Below are positions 1 through 8,569 of a stretch of DNA of 64,000 nucleotides, in pieces; positions within the stretch are counted from its first letter, which is position 1; every line of letters begins with the position of its first letter. The stretch comes from Planctomycetaceae bacterium (GTDB lineage Bacteria; Planctomycetota; Planctomycetia; Planctomycetales; Planctomycetaceae): contig JAWKUA010000001.1 of the NCBI GenBank assembly GCA_041398785.1, positions 1-64,000 on the forward strand. Reading direction: 5' to 3'. The position numbers and the translations under genes were made by a program. A model generated the notes under the pieces. It was not told where the DNA came from and did no database searches. It was given only the letters and a program-made list of their open reading frames with translations.

Positions 1-84
1 ACGGGTAGGAATGAGGCGTTCGGGCTCGTGGGTTAAGACGTGCAGAAAGCATCAGTGTTCGCCGCGGCCAGTATAATTGGCACT
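1..84 (-). mobile_element. left copy of a short (~83 bp) insertion element, cut by the window edge
   Basis: On the minus strand, bases 75 to 51 are identical over 25 bases to plus-strand 53110-53134, which lies inside an 83-bp insertion in an IS4 transposase. Downstream of that block the two copies still align, with many substitutions and one short gap, as far as the C-rich end near base 1, so the whole element appears homologous. Here it sits in the 3' part of a tyrosine recombinase gene and puts a stop codon in frame (stop at 33-35). The outer limits are uncertain: the left end coincides with the window start, and the right end is probably between 76 and 84. Confidence 0.6.
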
Positions 85-989
85 CCCGCCTCAAGGGCAT
101 CGGTACAAAACGTATGACGCAGGCTGTAGGGCACAGAATCATCGTCCATACCGAGTCGCTGCTTGAGTCGTCGGAACGTCTGGGCGATGTGATTCCTGTT
201 CCATGGCGCGCCGGATTCGTTTCGAAAGATTGGCCCTGATGGATAGTGCAGGATCAGTTGTTGCGTAGCTCTGACCATGACGGGCGTCAGCCAGATGATC
301 TTTGGCTTCGCGGTATGGCGTCGTGTCTTGTGCTGCTGAAGCACCCAGCACGAATTCTGTTCGTCGAAGTCAGCGGCAGTGACCTTCGAAATATCCCCGG
401 GCCGGGCTCCGGTGTGTCGCAACGCATGCAGGAATCGGCGGAAAGAGGGGTTCGCCGACCTGAGAATCAGTGCTAGCTGATCCCTGCTCAACGTTGACTG
501 CCGTGACTCGGTGTGCGGTTTTCGGAGATCCGAAAACGGATTCGACGAAATCAGGCCTTCCCGACGTGCCCAGTTAAAGCATGCTTTCAGATCGCGAACG
601 AACGTTGCTTTGGACTGCGCCGACCATGACTTCCGCGTGGACAGGAACCGCGTGGCGTGGTTGAGGATCAGTTCCCGGATCTTTATCCGACCGGCGAACG
701 CAGAGAAGAGGTTCAGGTGATGCTTCTTGAGTTCGTAGGTGGACGCCGCATGGTGCTCAAGCGAATAGTCCAGATACGCATCCATGATCACGGCACACTG
801 ATCCGAGTCCGCGGGGACGGAAGCCGCGGCCCGGAGCCGTTCGAACACCTCCTCCGCCCGCTTTCGATCCTTTGCAGTATTCCTGCCGGAAATCAGCCGT
901 TGGCGCGGACGACCGTTAATTGTCGCGAACCATGCGCCTTCGTGATGTCGGTAATACGGTCTTGCCTGGCGTCCCATGATTTCCCTCAT
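33..989 (-). pseudogene. tyrosine recombinase / phage-type integrase, 3' end disrupted
   Basis: The frame encodes an N-terminal SAM-like core-binding region (about residues 50-150) and a catalytic domain with the first Arg (ARPGDI) and the LRHTF part of box II. The sequence then leaves the family pattern after EAGVPI and stops, so the later Gly-His motif and the nucleophilic Tyr are missing. The break falls where the short insertion element begins. Start codons at 989 or 977 (MGRQARPYY) both fit; a longer frame would run into the tRNA gene and is unlikely. The gene lies just beyond the 3' end of tRNA-Val on the same strand, the usual arrangement for a tRNA-integrating island whose body would extend left of the window. 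As it stands it should be catalytically dead. Confidence 0.8.
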
Positions 990-1059
990 TTCGCCCCGAT
1001 TTAGGGTGAGTATAGGGTGGAGACACCGGCAGTGAAGCCTGAAAACACTGATTTTCCAG

Positions 1060-1133
1060 TGGGCGATGAGGGACTCGAACCCCCGACTTCTTCCTTGTAA
1101 GGGAAGCACTCTAGCCAACTGAGTTAATCGCCC
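1060..1133 (-). tRNA. tRNA-Val (anticodon UAC)
   Basis: The minus strand folds as a 74-nt cloverleaf. The acceptor stem is GGGCGAT with ATCGCCC plus discriminator A. The D arm has AACTCAGTTGG. The anticodon stem CTTCC/GGAAG encloses loop CTTACAA, giving anticodon TAC. The T arm contains GGTTCGAGTCC. CCA is not encoded. The gene serves GUN valine codons. The integrase gene begins about 70 bp past its 3' end, which makes the tRNA 3' end a likely attachment site. Confidence 0.95.
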
Positions 1134-1290
1134 GGAATGGATGCACACGATGGCCGCCAGTCGAATGGTGCCCGGCAGCGGGTCGGAAGTATGCCCGGCG
1201 GAGCGGTGCCGTGCAAGCGCGGCAGTCGGGGAATTCGATCTGACATCTGGCGGCACACGATGGGCGAGGCACCAGAGTCATGTCCGGCAG

Positions 1291-2331
1291 TTATCGATTC
1301 GCAGTCTTTTGCTTTTCCGCTCGTGCAATCCACTTTTCCGGGTCGGCGTCGAATGCGGCTTTGCAGCCGCTGCAGCACACCCAGTAGGAACGCCCCTGGT
1401 ACGATACGGAAATTGTGCCCAGACCCTGAGAAATGATGCAGGTCTTGTCACCATAGCCAGCGTCGCTGATGGCAAATGATGTCCCTTCACGCTGAGTCGA
1501 TACTGTGTCGTAGCGCCGAAACGGAGCGGTTCCACGGCGGCGTCCAACTTCCAGTAGGTAGCGGTCGTTTTCCTGCTGAGCGAACGCGATTTGCCAGGCT
1601 TCCGCTTCCTGCGAACTTTCGACTTCGTTCAGTTCCAGACGAAAAACGCGGTGCAGCTTATCGTCCGTGCCCACAATTTCGTGAACGGGTTCCGTGAAGT
1701 CCCCCGTCAATTGACGCGTCACGTTTTCACCGTCGGTCACCTCAAGCACGAAAACGTCGCGGTTGCTGTCCCACGTCAGCCTTGCCTGTCTCAGGTAAGG
1801 GCTTCGGTCCGAATTCAGCGTCAGTGCCGGACGGGAAGGATCTGTCTGCAGATCCCAGATCCATTCGTGGGAATCCATGGCCTTAAATCCCTCGAATTCA
1901 CGGCGCGTCGTGCCTCGCCATTTTCCCAGCAGCACCTGAAGCGGTTTCAGCTTGCGGATGATGACGTCGGCTTGCTGGTCAGATTCCGATTGTTGTGGTC
2001 GGGCAGCCTTCCGCGTGTCGAAACCTGCACCGGTATGAATTCCCAACTGCAGCGGACGGAAGTCTGAATTGTCTGCCTCTTCCGCAACATTCTCGTCGGC
2101 AACATTCTCTGACGTCGCTGCCGCCCGGGGAGTTTCCGACGACGGGGAGGGCTGAGCCGTTGACGGATCGCGGGAGCGAACGACGCTTGCCTTTCCGGCC
2201 GCTCCATCGGCGGTTGACGACGGCAGGGCATGTCGGTCGGCCGGCGCATCGGTGGAATCGCAGCCGGCTGTCAGCAGCAGCACAGCCAGGCAGGCTGCCA
2301 TTGGACAGCATTGTCGACTTGTGGTTCTCAC
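1291..2331 (-). CDS. lipoprotein with C-terminal YHS/TRASH-like cysteine domain
   Basis: A GTG start at 2331 is preceded by GGAAGGA and gives about 346 residues. The N-terminus is a lipoprotein signal (hydrophobic stretch ending LLTAGC, lipidated Cys). A low-complexity Ser/Ala/Glu linker follows, then a middle domain of about 150 residues that I do not recognise (LLGKWRGTTRREFEGF..., possibly a DUF1579-like beta barrel). The C-terminal 50 residues look like a YHS domain: CIISQGLG, then YWVCCSGCKAAF and DPEKW. YHS/TRASH domains often bind metal through such Cys residues. It is probably an envelope-anchored metal-related protein; the substrate is unknown. Confidence 0.7.
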   Translation of the reverse strand: MRTTSRQCCPMAACLAVLLLTAGCDSTDAPADRHALPSSTADGAAGKASVVRSRDPSTAQPSPSSETPRAAATSENVADENVAEEADNSDFRPLQLGIHTGAGFDTRKAARPQQSESDQQADVIIRKLKPLQVLLGKWRGTTRREFEGFKAMDSHEWIWDLQTDPSRPALTLNSDRSPYLRQARLTWDSNRDVFVLEVTDGENVTRQLTGDFTEPVHEIVGTDDKLHRVFRLELNEVESSQEAEAWQIAFAQQENDRYLLEVGRRRGTAPFRRYDTVSTQREGTSFAISDAGYGDKTCIISQGLGTISVSYQGRSYWVCCSGCKAAFDADPEKWIARAEKQKTANR

Positions 2332-2688
2332 TGCGATCCTTCCGTCGATAGCGGGCAGGGCGGTCTTCGTGCAGCCTGCGGGCCTTTTGATTCGCCGCAT
2401 CACGCGGTCACGGCCAACTGCATCCGGACGTATCAAACGCGAATCGACGAATGGTACATGCCGTCGGCGAACAACTCACGAGGTGTCCGGAAATTCCGTT
2501 CTCGAACGTGGCGGGACACCGCTGCGATCGTCGATTTCGCCGTGGAGTTGACCGTGTCCGCCCGGTAGGTCCAATGATCGATGAACCGGCGGAAACGTGT
2601 CGTTTTCTCCAGCGGGATCATTCCCGGTTTTCGGCCGCAACGACAGCGAGTCGATGCGGCGGGTAAGTTGTCATTCAGGAGAATGCAG
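2332..2688. other. intergenic region, divergent leader
   Basis: This 357-bp gap separates the divergent lipoprotein and LEPR-XLL protein genes and must hold both promoters. I see no convincing -35/-10 pair, RNA gene or repeat. An AGGAG ribosome-binding site at its right end (2678-2682) serves the gene starting at 2689. Confidence 0.5.
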
Positions 2689-3561
2689 ATGACAGGATTT
2701 CGCGGGTACGGTCGGCGACGTCGCGTCCTTTCCAGTTTCGGTCCCATCGACATCGAAAAGCTGGAGGACCGGTTGCTGCTTACGGGAAACGTCAGTGTTG
2801 AAATCAGCCGGGGGGACATTCGGATTTCCGGTGACCGCAGTGACAATGTGATTTCGATTACTCTCGACAATACGGGACTTACGATTTCCGGTGCGAACGG
2901 AACGACAGTAAACCGGGTGCAGCGACTCGTGATTCCTCCCGGCCGAATTCCGGCGGAAATCGACGACGTGTTCATCAACATGGCCGGCGGAAACGACACG
3001 GTCCAGGCTAACATTGCCGGTGTCTCGGTCCGGCACGATGTCCGGGTGAACCTTGGCGCCGGAAATGACCGATTAACGGTCACCGGCGGTTCGGTCGGTC
3101 GAGACGCGACGGTTCTTGGCGGCCCCGGTAATGACGTCGTGCAATGGGAGATGTTTTCCGTGGCAGACGACCTGAACGTACTGCTGGGAGGCGGCAACAA
3201 CAGTCTTACGCTGACAAACGGCGAAGTTGGTGACAACGCCACAATCTTCGGCGGCGGAGGCATCGATCTGATCTTCGTCAATTCGGTGCAGGTGGCGGAC
3301 GACGCCACTATCAGTACGTTCGGACGAAATGACCAGGTGACCGTGATGAATTCTCAGGTCGGCAATACTGTCCGCATTCAACTCGGAGCCGGCAATGACC
3401 AGTTGACCGTCAGCAACAGTCAGGTGGGCAACCGGACGATCGCCGGCGGCGGAGCAGGAAGAGACACACTGAATGTCACAACATCCCTGTTTGGGCGGAC
3501 ACCGCGGCTGACAAGTTTCGAAACGCTGCTGGGAGATCTGGCGAACACGATGCTCGCGTAG
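2689..3561 (+). CDS. secreted/surface beta-repeat protein with LEPR-XLL-type motif
   Basis: AGGAG lies 7 bases before this ATG, whereas an upstream in-frame ATG is too close to it, so 2689 is preferred (290 residues). The N-terminus carries basic residues followed by IEKLEDRLLLTG, matching the planctomycete LEPR-XLL motif found at the start of many very large surface proteins. The rest is repeated short beta strands with GGNDT, GAGNDRL, GGPGNDV and GAGNDQL turns, resembling calcium-binding RTX-like or parallel beta-roll repeats. It is small for the class. It is probably exported and repetitive in structure; its function cannot be told from sequence. Confidence 0.7.
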   Translation: MTGFRGYGRRRRVLSSFGPIDIEKLEDRLLLTGNVSVEISRGDIRISGDRSDNVISITLDNTGLTISGANGTTVNRVQRLVIPPGRIPAEIDDVFINMAGGNDTVQANIAGVSVRHDVRVNLGAGNDRLTVTGGSVGRDATVLGGPGNDVVQWEMFSVADDLNVLLGGGNNSLTLTNGEVGDNATIFGGGGIDLIFVNSVQVADDATISTFGRNDQVTVMNSQVGNTVRIQLGAGNDQLTVSNSQVGNRTIAGGGAGRDTLNVTTSLFGRTPRLTSFETLLGDLANTMLA

Positions 3562-3742
3562 ACCGCGCAGGAATGTTTCCTGTTCAACAGCCAGGCGACG
3601 GCAGACTGGAAGGCGGCACTCCGTGATTCAGCGTCACGGGGTGTTCGCCGGAATTCGGCGTCCGGAACAGAGCCGTGCAGCGGGTGACGTCGAGTCACCC
3701 GCCGCACTTCACCGCAACACGCATTTCGCTGCGAGTCGACAT

Positions 3743-4726
3743 TCACGCCGGCGAAGTGTCGGCCGTGCCGCCGAACTGCATTCCGCCGCTGATCCGGTAG
3801 CCGTTCAGAAATGCTGTGGCGTCCATCGGCCCTTTTCCATCCGGCTGCAGCCGACAAATTTCGATCACGCCGCCGCCGGTCTGAACCAGCAGCCTTTTGT
3901 CCGCGAGCAACACCGTGCCCGTGCTGCCTGAGGCGACATTCTCCGGCAGGCTCTGCGGATCGGGATTCGTCGTGAGAATGATGCAGCGAAGCGGTTCGCG
4001 GGTTTTCGAAACCAGCCACGTCGCTGCCTTCGGCCATGGCTGCATGGCTCGCACGTGACAATCGATCTGTCGCGGCGACTGAGTCCAGTCGATCACACCG
4101 TCGTGTTTGCGAATTTTCGGAGCCAGCGTGACCAGCGACGGATTCTGGCGGGCGAACCTGGCGGTGCCGTGTTCAAGCTGGTTGACGACGTCCAGCGCCA
4201 GCGGCGCGCTGAGTTCCGCCAGCCTGAGCATCAGGTCGCCCGATGTTTCTTTGCTGCCAATTTCGGTCTCGACGACGCCTGCGATCGGGCCGGAATCCAG
4301 CGCCGGTTCGATCCGAAAGATCGTCACGCCGGTTTCCTGATCGCCTTTCCAGATCGAGTACTGCACCGGTGCGGCTCCGCGATGCCGAGGCAACAGGGAT
4401 CCGTGCAGATTGAAGGCTCCCAGCCGCGGGATTTCCAGGAACTCGGGCTTCAGAATCTGACCGTAGGCGGCGACGATGAATGCGTCAGCGTTCAGCAAAC
4501 GCAATTCGTCCAGCACGTCGGGTCGGTTGACTCGCGGCGGCTGGAACACCGGAATGCCGTGTTCTTCGGCGAGCTGCTTCACCGAATTGACATGCCGATG
4601 ATGCCCGCGACCGGTGCGATCCGGTTGAGTGAAGATTCCCGCCACTTCGTGGTCAGATTCAATTAGCGCCTTGAACGAAGGCAGCGCGAATTCGCCGGTG
4701 CCCAACAGGACGATTCGAAGCGGCAC
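3743..4726 (-). CDS. fmt: methionyl-tRNA formyltransferase
   Basis: The enzyme transfers a formyl group from 10-formyl-tetrahydrofolate to initiator Met-tRNA. The GTG at 4726 follows AAGGGA and gives 327 residues beginning MPLRIVLLGTGEFALPS. A TTG at 4741 is the alternative. The catalytic triad is visible and in the family positions: Asn106 and His108 in AFNLHGSLLPRHRG, and Asp144 in PALDSGPI. The C-terminal OB-like domain follows (SLVTLAPKI onward). The usual partner def is not adjacent; the gene stands alone downstream of a hairpin that closes the ATP synthase/ferredoxin unit. Confidence 0.96.
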   Translation of the reverse strand: MPLRIVLLGTGEFALPSFKALIESDHEVAGIFTQPDRTGRGHHRHVNSVKQLAEEHGIPVFQPPRVNRPDVLDELRLLNADAFIVAAYGQILKPEFLEIPRLGAFNLHGSLLPRHRGAAPVQYSIWKGDQETGVTIFRIEPALDSGPIAGVVETEIGSKETSGDLMLRLAELSAPLALDVVNQLEHGTARFARQNPSLVTLAPKIRKHDGVIDWTQSPRQIDCHVRAMQPWPKAATWLVSKTREPLRCIILTTNPDPQSLPENVASGSTGTVLLADKRLLVQTGGGVIEICRLQPDGKGPMDATAFLNGYRISGGMQFGGTADTSPA

Positions 4727-4748
4727 GAGGAGTCCCTTCAAACAAAGC

Positions 4749-4774
4749 GAGCCACTCCGTCAGCGGAGTGGCTC
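4749..4774 (-). terminator. hairpin between ferredoxin gene and fmt
   Basis: There is a perfect 11-bp stem (4749-4759 with 4764-4774) around a 4-base loop. On the minus strand it is followed by GCTTTGTTTG, so the T tract is weak. Its position after the ferredoxin gene suggests that it ends the atp-ferredoxin transcript ahead of fmt. Confidence 0.65.
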
Positions 4775-4804
4775 GAGGTAGACTGACGAACGATGCCGTG
4801 CAGA

Positions 4805-5167
4805 TCAGTTCCAGAATTTCTCACCGTGCCAGTTGATCGACGGATGCGTTTCAACCTCGACATCGCCATTCACCTTTGTCTGACAGGCAAGGCGGACGTC
4901 CTGGCCGGGATGACTGAGCATCTTCAGTCCGAGCAAGGGGTTGATCCACTTGCCGATCCGTTCAAAGAAGCTTCTCTTCGAACAGTTCTGTGACCCGTTT
5001 CTGATGATCACATTGCAACTGCCGCATTGTCCGAACCCCATGCAGTTCACAACCTTATGCGGCCCGGAATAGAGCTGCACGCCGTTCTTTCTCGCGACTG
5101 AGCGAATATCTTCGCCGTCGTGAGCCTGCACAGTGACCTTTTCGTTGACAAACTTGATCGTGGGCAT
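4805..5167 (-). CDS. 2Fe-2S plant-type ferredoxin
   Basis: The protein has 120 residues and no signal peptide, so it is probably a cytoplasmic electron carrier. The cluster ligands are Cys42, Cys48 and Cys51 (NCMGFGQCGSC) and Cys95 (RLACQTKV), matching the C-x5-C-x2-C...C pattern. An insertion between the third and fourth Cys (SKRSFFERIGKWINPLLG) is longer than in short plant ferredoxins. It starts 2 bases after the stop of the 81-residue gene upstream, and both follow atpC. The redox partner is unknown. Confidence 0.85.
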   Translation of the reverse strand: MPTIKFVNEKVTVQAHDGEDIRSVARKNGVQLYSGPHKVVNCMGFGQCGSCNVIIRNGSQNCSKRSFFERIGKWINPLLGLKMLSHPGQDVRLACQTKVNGDVEVETHPSINWHGEKFWN

Positions 5168-5169
5168 AA

Positions 5170-5415
5170 CTAGGCCGATGCTTCTTCGCGAGCCAGATAC
5201 AACCGCTGAATGTCCTCCAGCGTGACAGTGATTTCGCGCGCAAATCCCGTGTGTGTGCGTTCGTACTGGATCTTGCTGGCGAATTCCGGGTGCTCATGAA
5301 TGGACCTGGCCACCCAGCGGCGATCTTCAGCAGACAGGTCGCCGACGGAATCGTCCCAGCGAGTTCGAGTCTCCATTACCAACGCGTCAATTCGCGGATC
5401 AAATTTCTGCGCCAT
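5170..5415 (-). CDS. small conserved-looking protein upstream of ferredoxin
   Basis: The protein has 81 residues, is acidic and soluble, and has no signal peptide or membrane segment. I do not recognise the family. It begins MAQKFDPRIDALV and contains predicted helices (AEDRRWVARSIHEHP, LEDIQRLYLAREEAS). It lies between atpC and the ferredoxin gene, only 2 bases from the ferredoxin start, so the two are almost certainly co-translated. A ferredoxin-associated role is an inference from context only. Confidence 0.7.
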   Translation of the reverse strand: MAQKFDPRIDALVMETRTRWDDSVGDLSAEDRRWVARSIHEHPEFASKIQYERTHTGFAREITVTLEDIQRLYLAREEASA

Positions 5416-5434
5416 GTGAGTTGTCGTTTCTGTA

Positions 5435-5486
5435 CGACGGAACTCCGATCCCGTCGGTAAGTCGCGACGGGATCGGAGTCCCGTCG
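5435..5486. repeat. long inverted repeat between atpC and the ferredoxin operon tail
   Basis: Two 22-bp arms (5435-5456 and 5465-5486) are inverted complements at 21 of 22 positions with an 8-base loop. It could act as a transcription attenuator or terminator after atpC, or be a dispersed palindromic repeat of the REP type. There is no T run, so an intrinsic terminator is less likely. Confidence 0.75.
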
Positions 5487-5495
5487 CACAAGATA

Positions 5496-5894
5496 CTAAT
5501 CCTTCCGGGCCATGCTGACCAGCTTCCTGGCTCGTTCCAGAGCGTGAGCATTGGCGGCAAATTCTTCGTCGGAACGGACCCGCTCGGCCCTTGCTTTCGT
5601 CATTTCCTCGACCGCTTTGGCGCGGCTGATTTCTGACACGGGTTGAGCGGAATTTGTCAGCACGGAAACCTGTTCGCCCTTGACCTGAATGAAACCGCCA
5701 TCGATGAAATACGACTCGCTTCCGCCGCCAAGCTCGTTCAGTTTCAGCTCGCCGACGCCCAGCCGTCCGACCAGCGGCGCGCGGCCCGGATAGACGCCGG
5801 CAGATCCATCGAACATCGGAACGCGGATCGACGCCACAGGGCGGTCGAACAGCGTCGTTTCGGGTGTAACGAGTACCAGGCGAAGGTCAGCCAC
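5496..5894 (-). CDS. atpC: F1Fo ATP synthase epsilon subunit
   Basis: The protein has 132 residues. It has the N-terminal beta-sandwich of the family (VTPETTLFDRPVASIRVPMFDGSAGVYPGRAPLVGRLGVGEL) and a C-terminal helical hairpin rich in Glu/Arg/Ala. It is the central-stalk subunit that couples gamma rotation and can inhibit ATP hydrolysis. It is the last F1 gene of the operon, 118 bp after atpD, followed by a long hairpin. Confidence 0.95.
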   Translation of the reverse strand: MADLRLVLVTPETTLFDRPVASIRVPMFDGSAGVYPGRAPLVGRLGVGELKLNELGGGSESYFIDGGFIQVKGEQVSVLTNSAQPVSEISRAKAVEEMTKARAERVRSDEEFAANAHALERARKLVSMARKD

Positions 5895-6012
5895 TGTGAG
5901 TTCCTGTTGATCGTTTTTCGGCGATCCGAAGTCGATGCTGTGACAAGCGGTGAAACGCCGCCTTCAGACTGCCGAAAAATCAGTCCCGATCGACGGCGGT
6001 TCCTGCCACCGG

Positions 6013-7461
6013 CTATTCTCCGGCTTCTTCCTGCATCTTCTTGTACTGGGCTTCCGCTTCTTCGATAGCACCGACGTACATAAACGCACTTTCCGGCAGG
6101 TGGTCCCACTTGCCGTCGCAGATCTCTTCGAAGCTGCGAATCGTGTCTTCCAGCGGAGTAATGTTGCCCGGCTTGCCCGTGAACACTTCCGCGACCAGGA
6201 ACGGCTGCGACAGGAAGCGTTCAATGCGGCGAGCACGATGCACGACCATTTTGTCGTCTTCGCTCAGTTCGTCCACACCCAGAATGGCGATGATGTCCTG
6301 TAGTTCTCGGTATCGCTGAAGCGTCTGCTGAACTCGGCGAGCCACTGCGTAGTGCCGTTCGCCGACGTACTGCGGGTCCAAAATACGGCTGGAGGAAGCC
6401 AGCGGGTCGATGGCCGGGTAGATACCTTTTTCGGAAATCTTTCGTTCCAGATAAATGAACGCGTCCAGGTGGGAAAATGCGGTCGCGGGAGCCGGGTCGG
6501 TCGGGTCGTCGGCAGGAACGTAGACGGCCTGCACGGACGTGATGGCTCCGTTGTTCGTCGACGTGATGCGTTCCTGAAGTTCACCCAGCTCCGTGCCCAG
6601 AGTCGGCTGGTAACCCACGGCGGACGGCATGCGACCCAGCAGAGCTGACACTTCCGAGCCCGCCTGGCTGAACCGGAAAATATTGTCGACGAACAGCAGC
6701 GTGTCCGACCCCGTTGCGTCACGGAACCATTCCGCCATCGTCAGAGCCGACAGGGCAACTCGCAGACGAGCACCCGGCGGTTCGTTCATCTGTCCGAACA
6801 CCATGCACGTCTGTTCGATGACGGAGCGACCGGTATCGCCGATCTTGGTTTCCTGCATTTCCAGCCACAGGTCATTCCCTTCGCGAGTTCGTTCGCCGAC
6901 GCCGGCGAAGACGGAATAGCCGCCGTGTGCGCTTGCGATTCGAGCGATCAGTTCGGTCAGAATCACGGTCTTTCCGAGACCCGCACCGCCGAAGAGTCCG
7001 GCCTTACCGCCGCGGACGAACGGAGTCAGCAGGTCGACGACCTTGATCCCGGTTTCGAAGACTTCGGTCTTGGCCGACAGGTTCTCCAGTTTCGGCGGAT
7101 GGCGGTGAATCGGCCACCGTTCGTCGTGCTCGACTTCCCCGCGGCCATCAATCGCGTCACCCAACACGTTGAAGACGCGGCCGAGTGTTCCCTTGCCGAC
7201 AGGCACAGACAGCGGCTGTCCTGTGTCGGTCACGGTCATACCGCGGACCATGCCGTCTGTGCCTCCCAGAGCGACGCAGCGGACCTGGCCGCCGCCGAGG
7301 TGCTGCTGCACTTCTCCGGTGACTCTGATCTTGATTCCCTTAACGGTCTCTTCGATCTGAAGAGCGTTATAGATTTCGGGCAGCGCGTCTTCGGGAAACT
7401 CGGCGTCGAACGTCGAGCCGATGATCTGAGAAACTTTGCCCTGGGTCAGTGTGGCGCTCAT
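6013..7461 (-). CDS. atpD: F1Fo ATP synthase beta subunit
   Basis: The protein has 482 residues and is the catalytic subunit. The P-loop is GGAGLGKTV, followed by GVGERTREGNDLW with the catalytic Glu. The Walker B region has LLFVDNIFRFSQAGSEVSALLGRMPSAVGYQ, and the DELSEDD loop is present near the C-terminus. All catalytic motifs are intact. It is separated from atpG by 226 bp holding two short palindromes. Confidence 0.98.
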   Translation of the reverse strand: MSATLTQGKVSQIIGSTFDAEFPEDALPEIYNALQIEETVKGIKIRVTGEVQQHLGGGQVRCVALGGTDGMVRGMTVTDTGQPLSVPVGKGTLGRVFNVLGDAIDGRGEVEHDERWPIHRHPPKLENLSAKTEVFETGIKVVDLLTPFVRGGKAGLFGGAGLGKTVILTELIARIASAHGGYSVFAGVGERTREGNDLWLEMQETKIGDTGRSVIEQTCMVFGQMNEPPGARLRVALSALTMAEWFRDATGSDTLLFVDNIFRFSQAGSEVSALLGRMPSAVGYQPTLGTELGELQERITSTNNGAITSVQAVYVPADDPTDPAPATAFSHLDAFIYLERKISEKGIYPAIDPLASSSRILDPQYVGERHYAVARRVQQTLQRYRELQDIIAILGVDELSEDDKMVVHRARRIERFLSQPFLVAEVFTGKPGNITPLEDTIRSFEEICDGKWDHLPESAFMYVGAIEEAEAQYKKMQEEAGE

Positions 7462-7521
7462 TTGTCTCGTGCCTGATTTGAATCTTTGCTCTTGGACTTG
7501 CCGTTACTCGCACATCTGCGG

Positions 7522-7617
7522 AAGCCCCCGACGCAAGTCCGGGGTTTGTCACACAGTTTGCTGGACATGCAGAAACGTGTGCTGAGAGGCCCCGGATGCC
7601 AATCCGGAGTTCGTCAC
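7522..7617. repeat. two copies of a small palindromic repeat between atpG and atpD
   Basis: Copy A (7522-7552) and copy B (7586-7617) each form an 8-bp stem (CCCCnGAn type) with a 4-base loop and one mismatch, followed by TTTGTCAC or TTCGTCAC. The shared layout and shared tail show that they are members of one repeat family. They occupy most of the 7462-7687 spacer, in which I see no gene. They lie within the atp transcription unit and would be present in the mRNA. Confidence 0.6.
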
Positions 7618-7687
7618 CCAACGCGGCGTTGCTGGCTGGATGACACTCCGGGGACTCGCGTACGTGGTCTCTTTTCGAATTGTGTTT

Positions 7688-8569
7688 CTACTCCAATGCC
7701 GCCGCTCCGCCGATGATTTCGGCCAGTTCGGAGGTGATGTTTGCCTGTCGAGCCCGGTTGTACTGCTGCTTCAGACTGCCGGCCATTTCGTCCGCGTTTT
7801 CGGTGGCTCCCTTCATTGCCACCATGCGAGCGATTTGTTCGCTGACCGCTGCATCCAGAAAACACTTGAACAACTTTGCCCGGAATGCCGCCGGAACGAT
7901 CTCTTCCAGAATCTCCTGTGGCGACGGCTGAAATTCATAGTCGATGCCGGAACCGCTCGATTTACCCGCCGCCGGTTCTCCACCCAGGCTGGAAAGCGGC
8001 AACAGCGACTCCACCACGGCATATTGTCGGGATGCCGATTCAAACTGCGTGTAGACCACATCCAGCCGATCAATTCGTCCCGCGATGTAGTCTTCGGCGT
8101 AGCGGGTGCCGAGTTCGTCCACTTCGGCAAACGCGGGCTGATCCTCGAAATGTGTGTAATCGCGAGCCAGAGGGATCTTCTGAAACTTCAGGAACTTGAT
8201 GCCTCGCTTGCCGGACACTTCCAGCGAGTACTCGATACCCTGAGCTTTCAGTTCACGCATGTGAGCCATCGTGTTCCGCAGCACTGATCCGTTGTAACCG
8301 CCGCAAAGTCCTCGGTTGGACGTCAGCACCAGCAGCACACTGCGCTTTTGCTCCGCGCGCGATTCCAGCAGTGGATGCGAAAACTTCAGATCGGCACGTC
8401 CGAGATCACCGACGATTTCTGAGATCTTCTTCGTGTACTCAGCCGCTTCCGACGCGCGGTCCATCGCTCTCTTGAACCGACTGGTGGCGATCAGTTCCAT
8501 CGTCCGCGTGATCTTGCGGATATTGCGAACCGACTTCAGTCGTTTAACAAGTAAGCGTGGATTGGCCAT
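7688..8569 (-). CDS. atpG: F1Fo ATP synthase gamma subunit
   Basis: The protein has 293 residues. It has the N-terminal helix that threads the F1 head (RLLVKRLKSVRNIRKITRTMELIATSRFKRA) and the C-terminal helix (ATENADEMAGSLKQQYNRARQANITSELAEIIGGAAAL), the two conserved parts of gamma. The length is normal. It is the rotor shaft linking the c-ring to F1. Confidence 0.96.
   Translation of the reverse strand: MANPRLLVKRLKSVRNIRKITRTMELIATSRFKRAMDRASEAAEYTKKISEIVGDLGRADLKFSHPLLESRAEQKRSVLLVLTSNRGLCGGYNGSVLRNTMAHMRELKAQGIEYSLEVSGKRGIKFLKFQKIPLARDYTHFEDQPAFAEVDELGTRYAEDYIAGRIDRLDVVYTQFESASRQYAVVESLLPLSSLGGEPAAGKSSGSGIDYEFQPSPQEILEEIVPAAFRAKLFKCFLDAAVSEQIARMVAMKGATENADEMAGSLKQQYNRARQANITSELAEIIGGAAALE

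Noticed and set aside
31..46. Integron attC-like core (GTTAAGA) next to the broken integrase
   Set aside because: The last base does not fit GTTRRRY, there is no partner site, and the recombinase is of the phage/tRNA type, not IntI. The region aligns with the short insertion element instead.
2433..3308. A long open frame (about 290 codons) antisense to the LEPR-XLL protein
   Set aside because: Its product is Ser/Arg/Pro-rich shadow sequence with no domain; the plus-strand gene has a ribosome-binding site, the LEPR-XLL motif and repeats.
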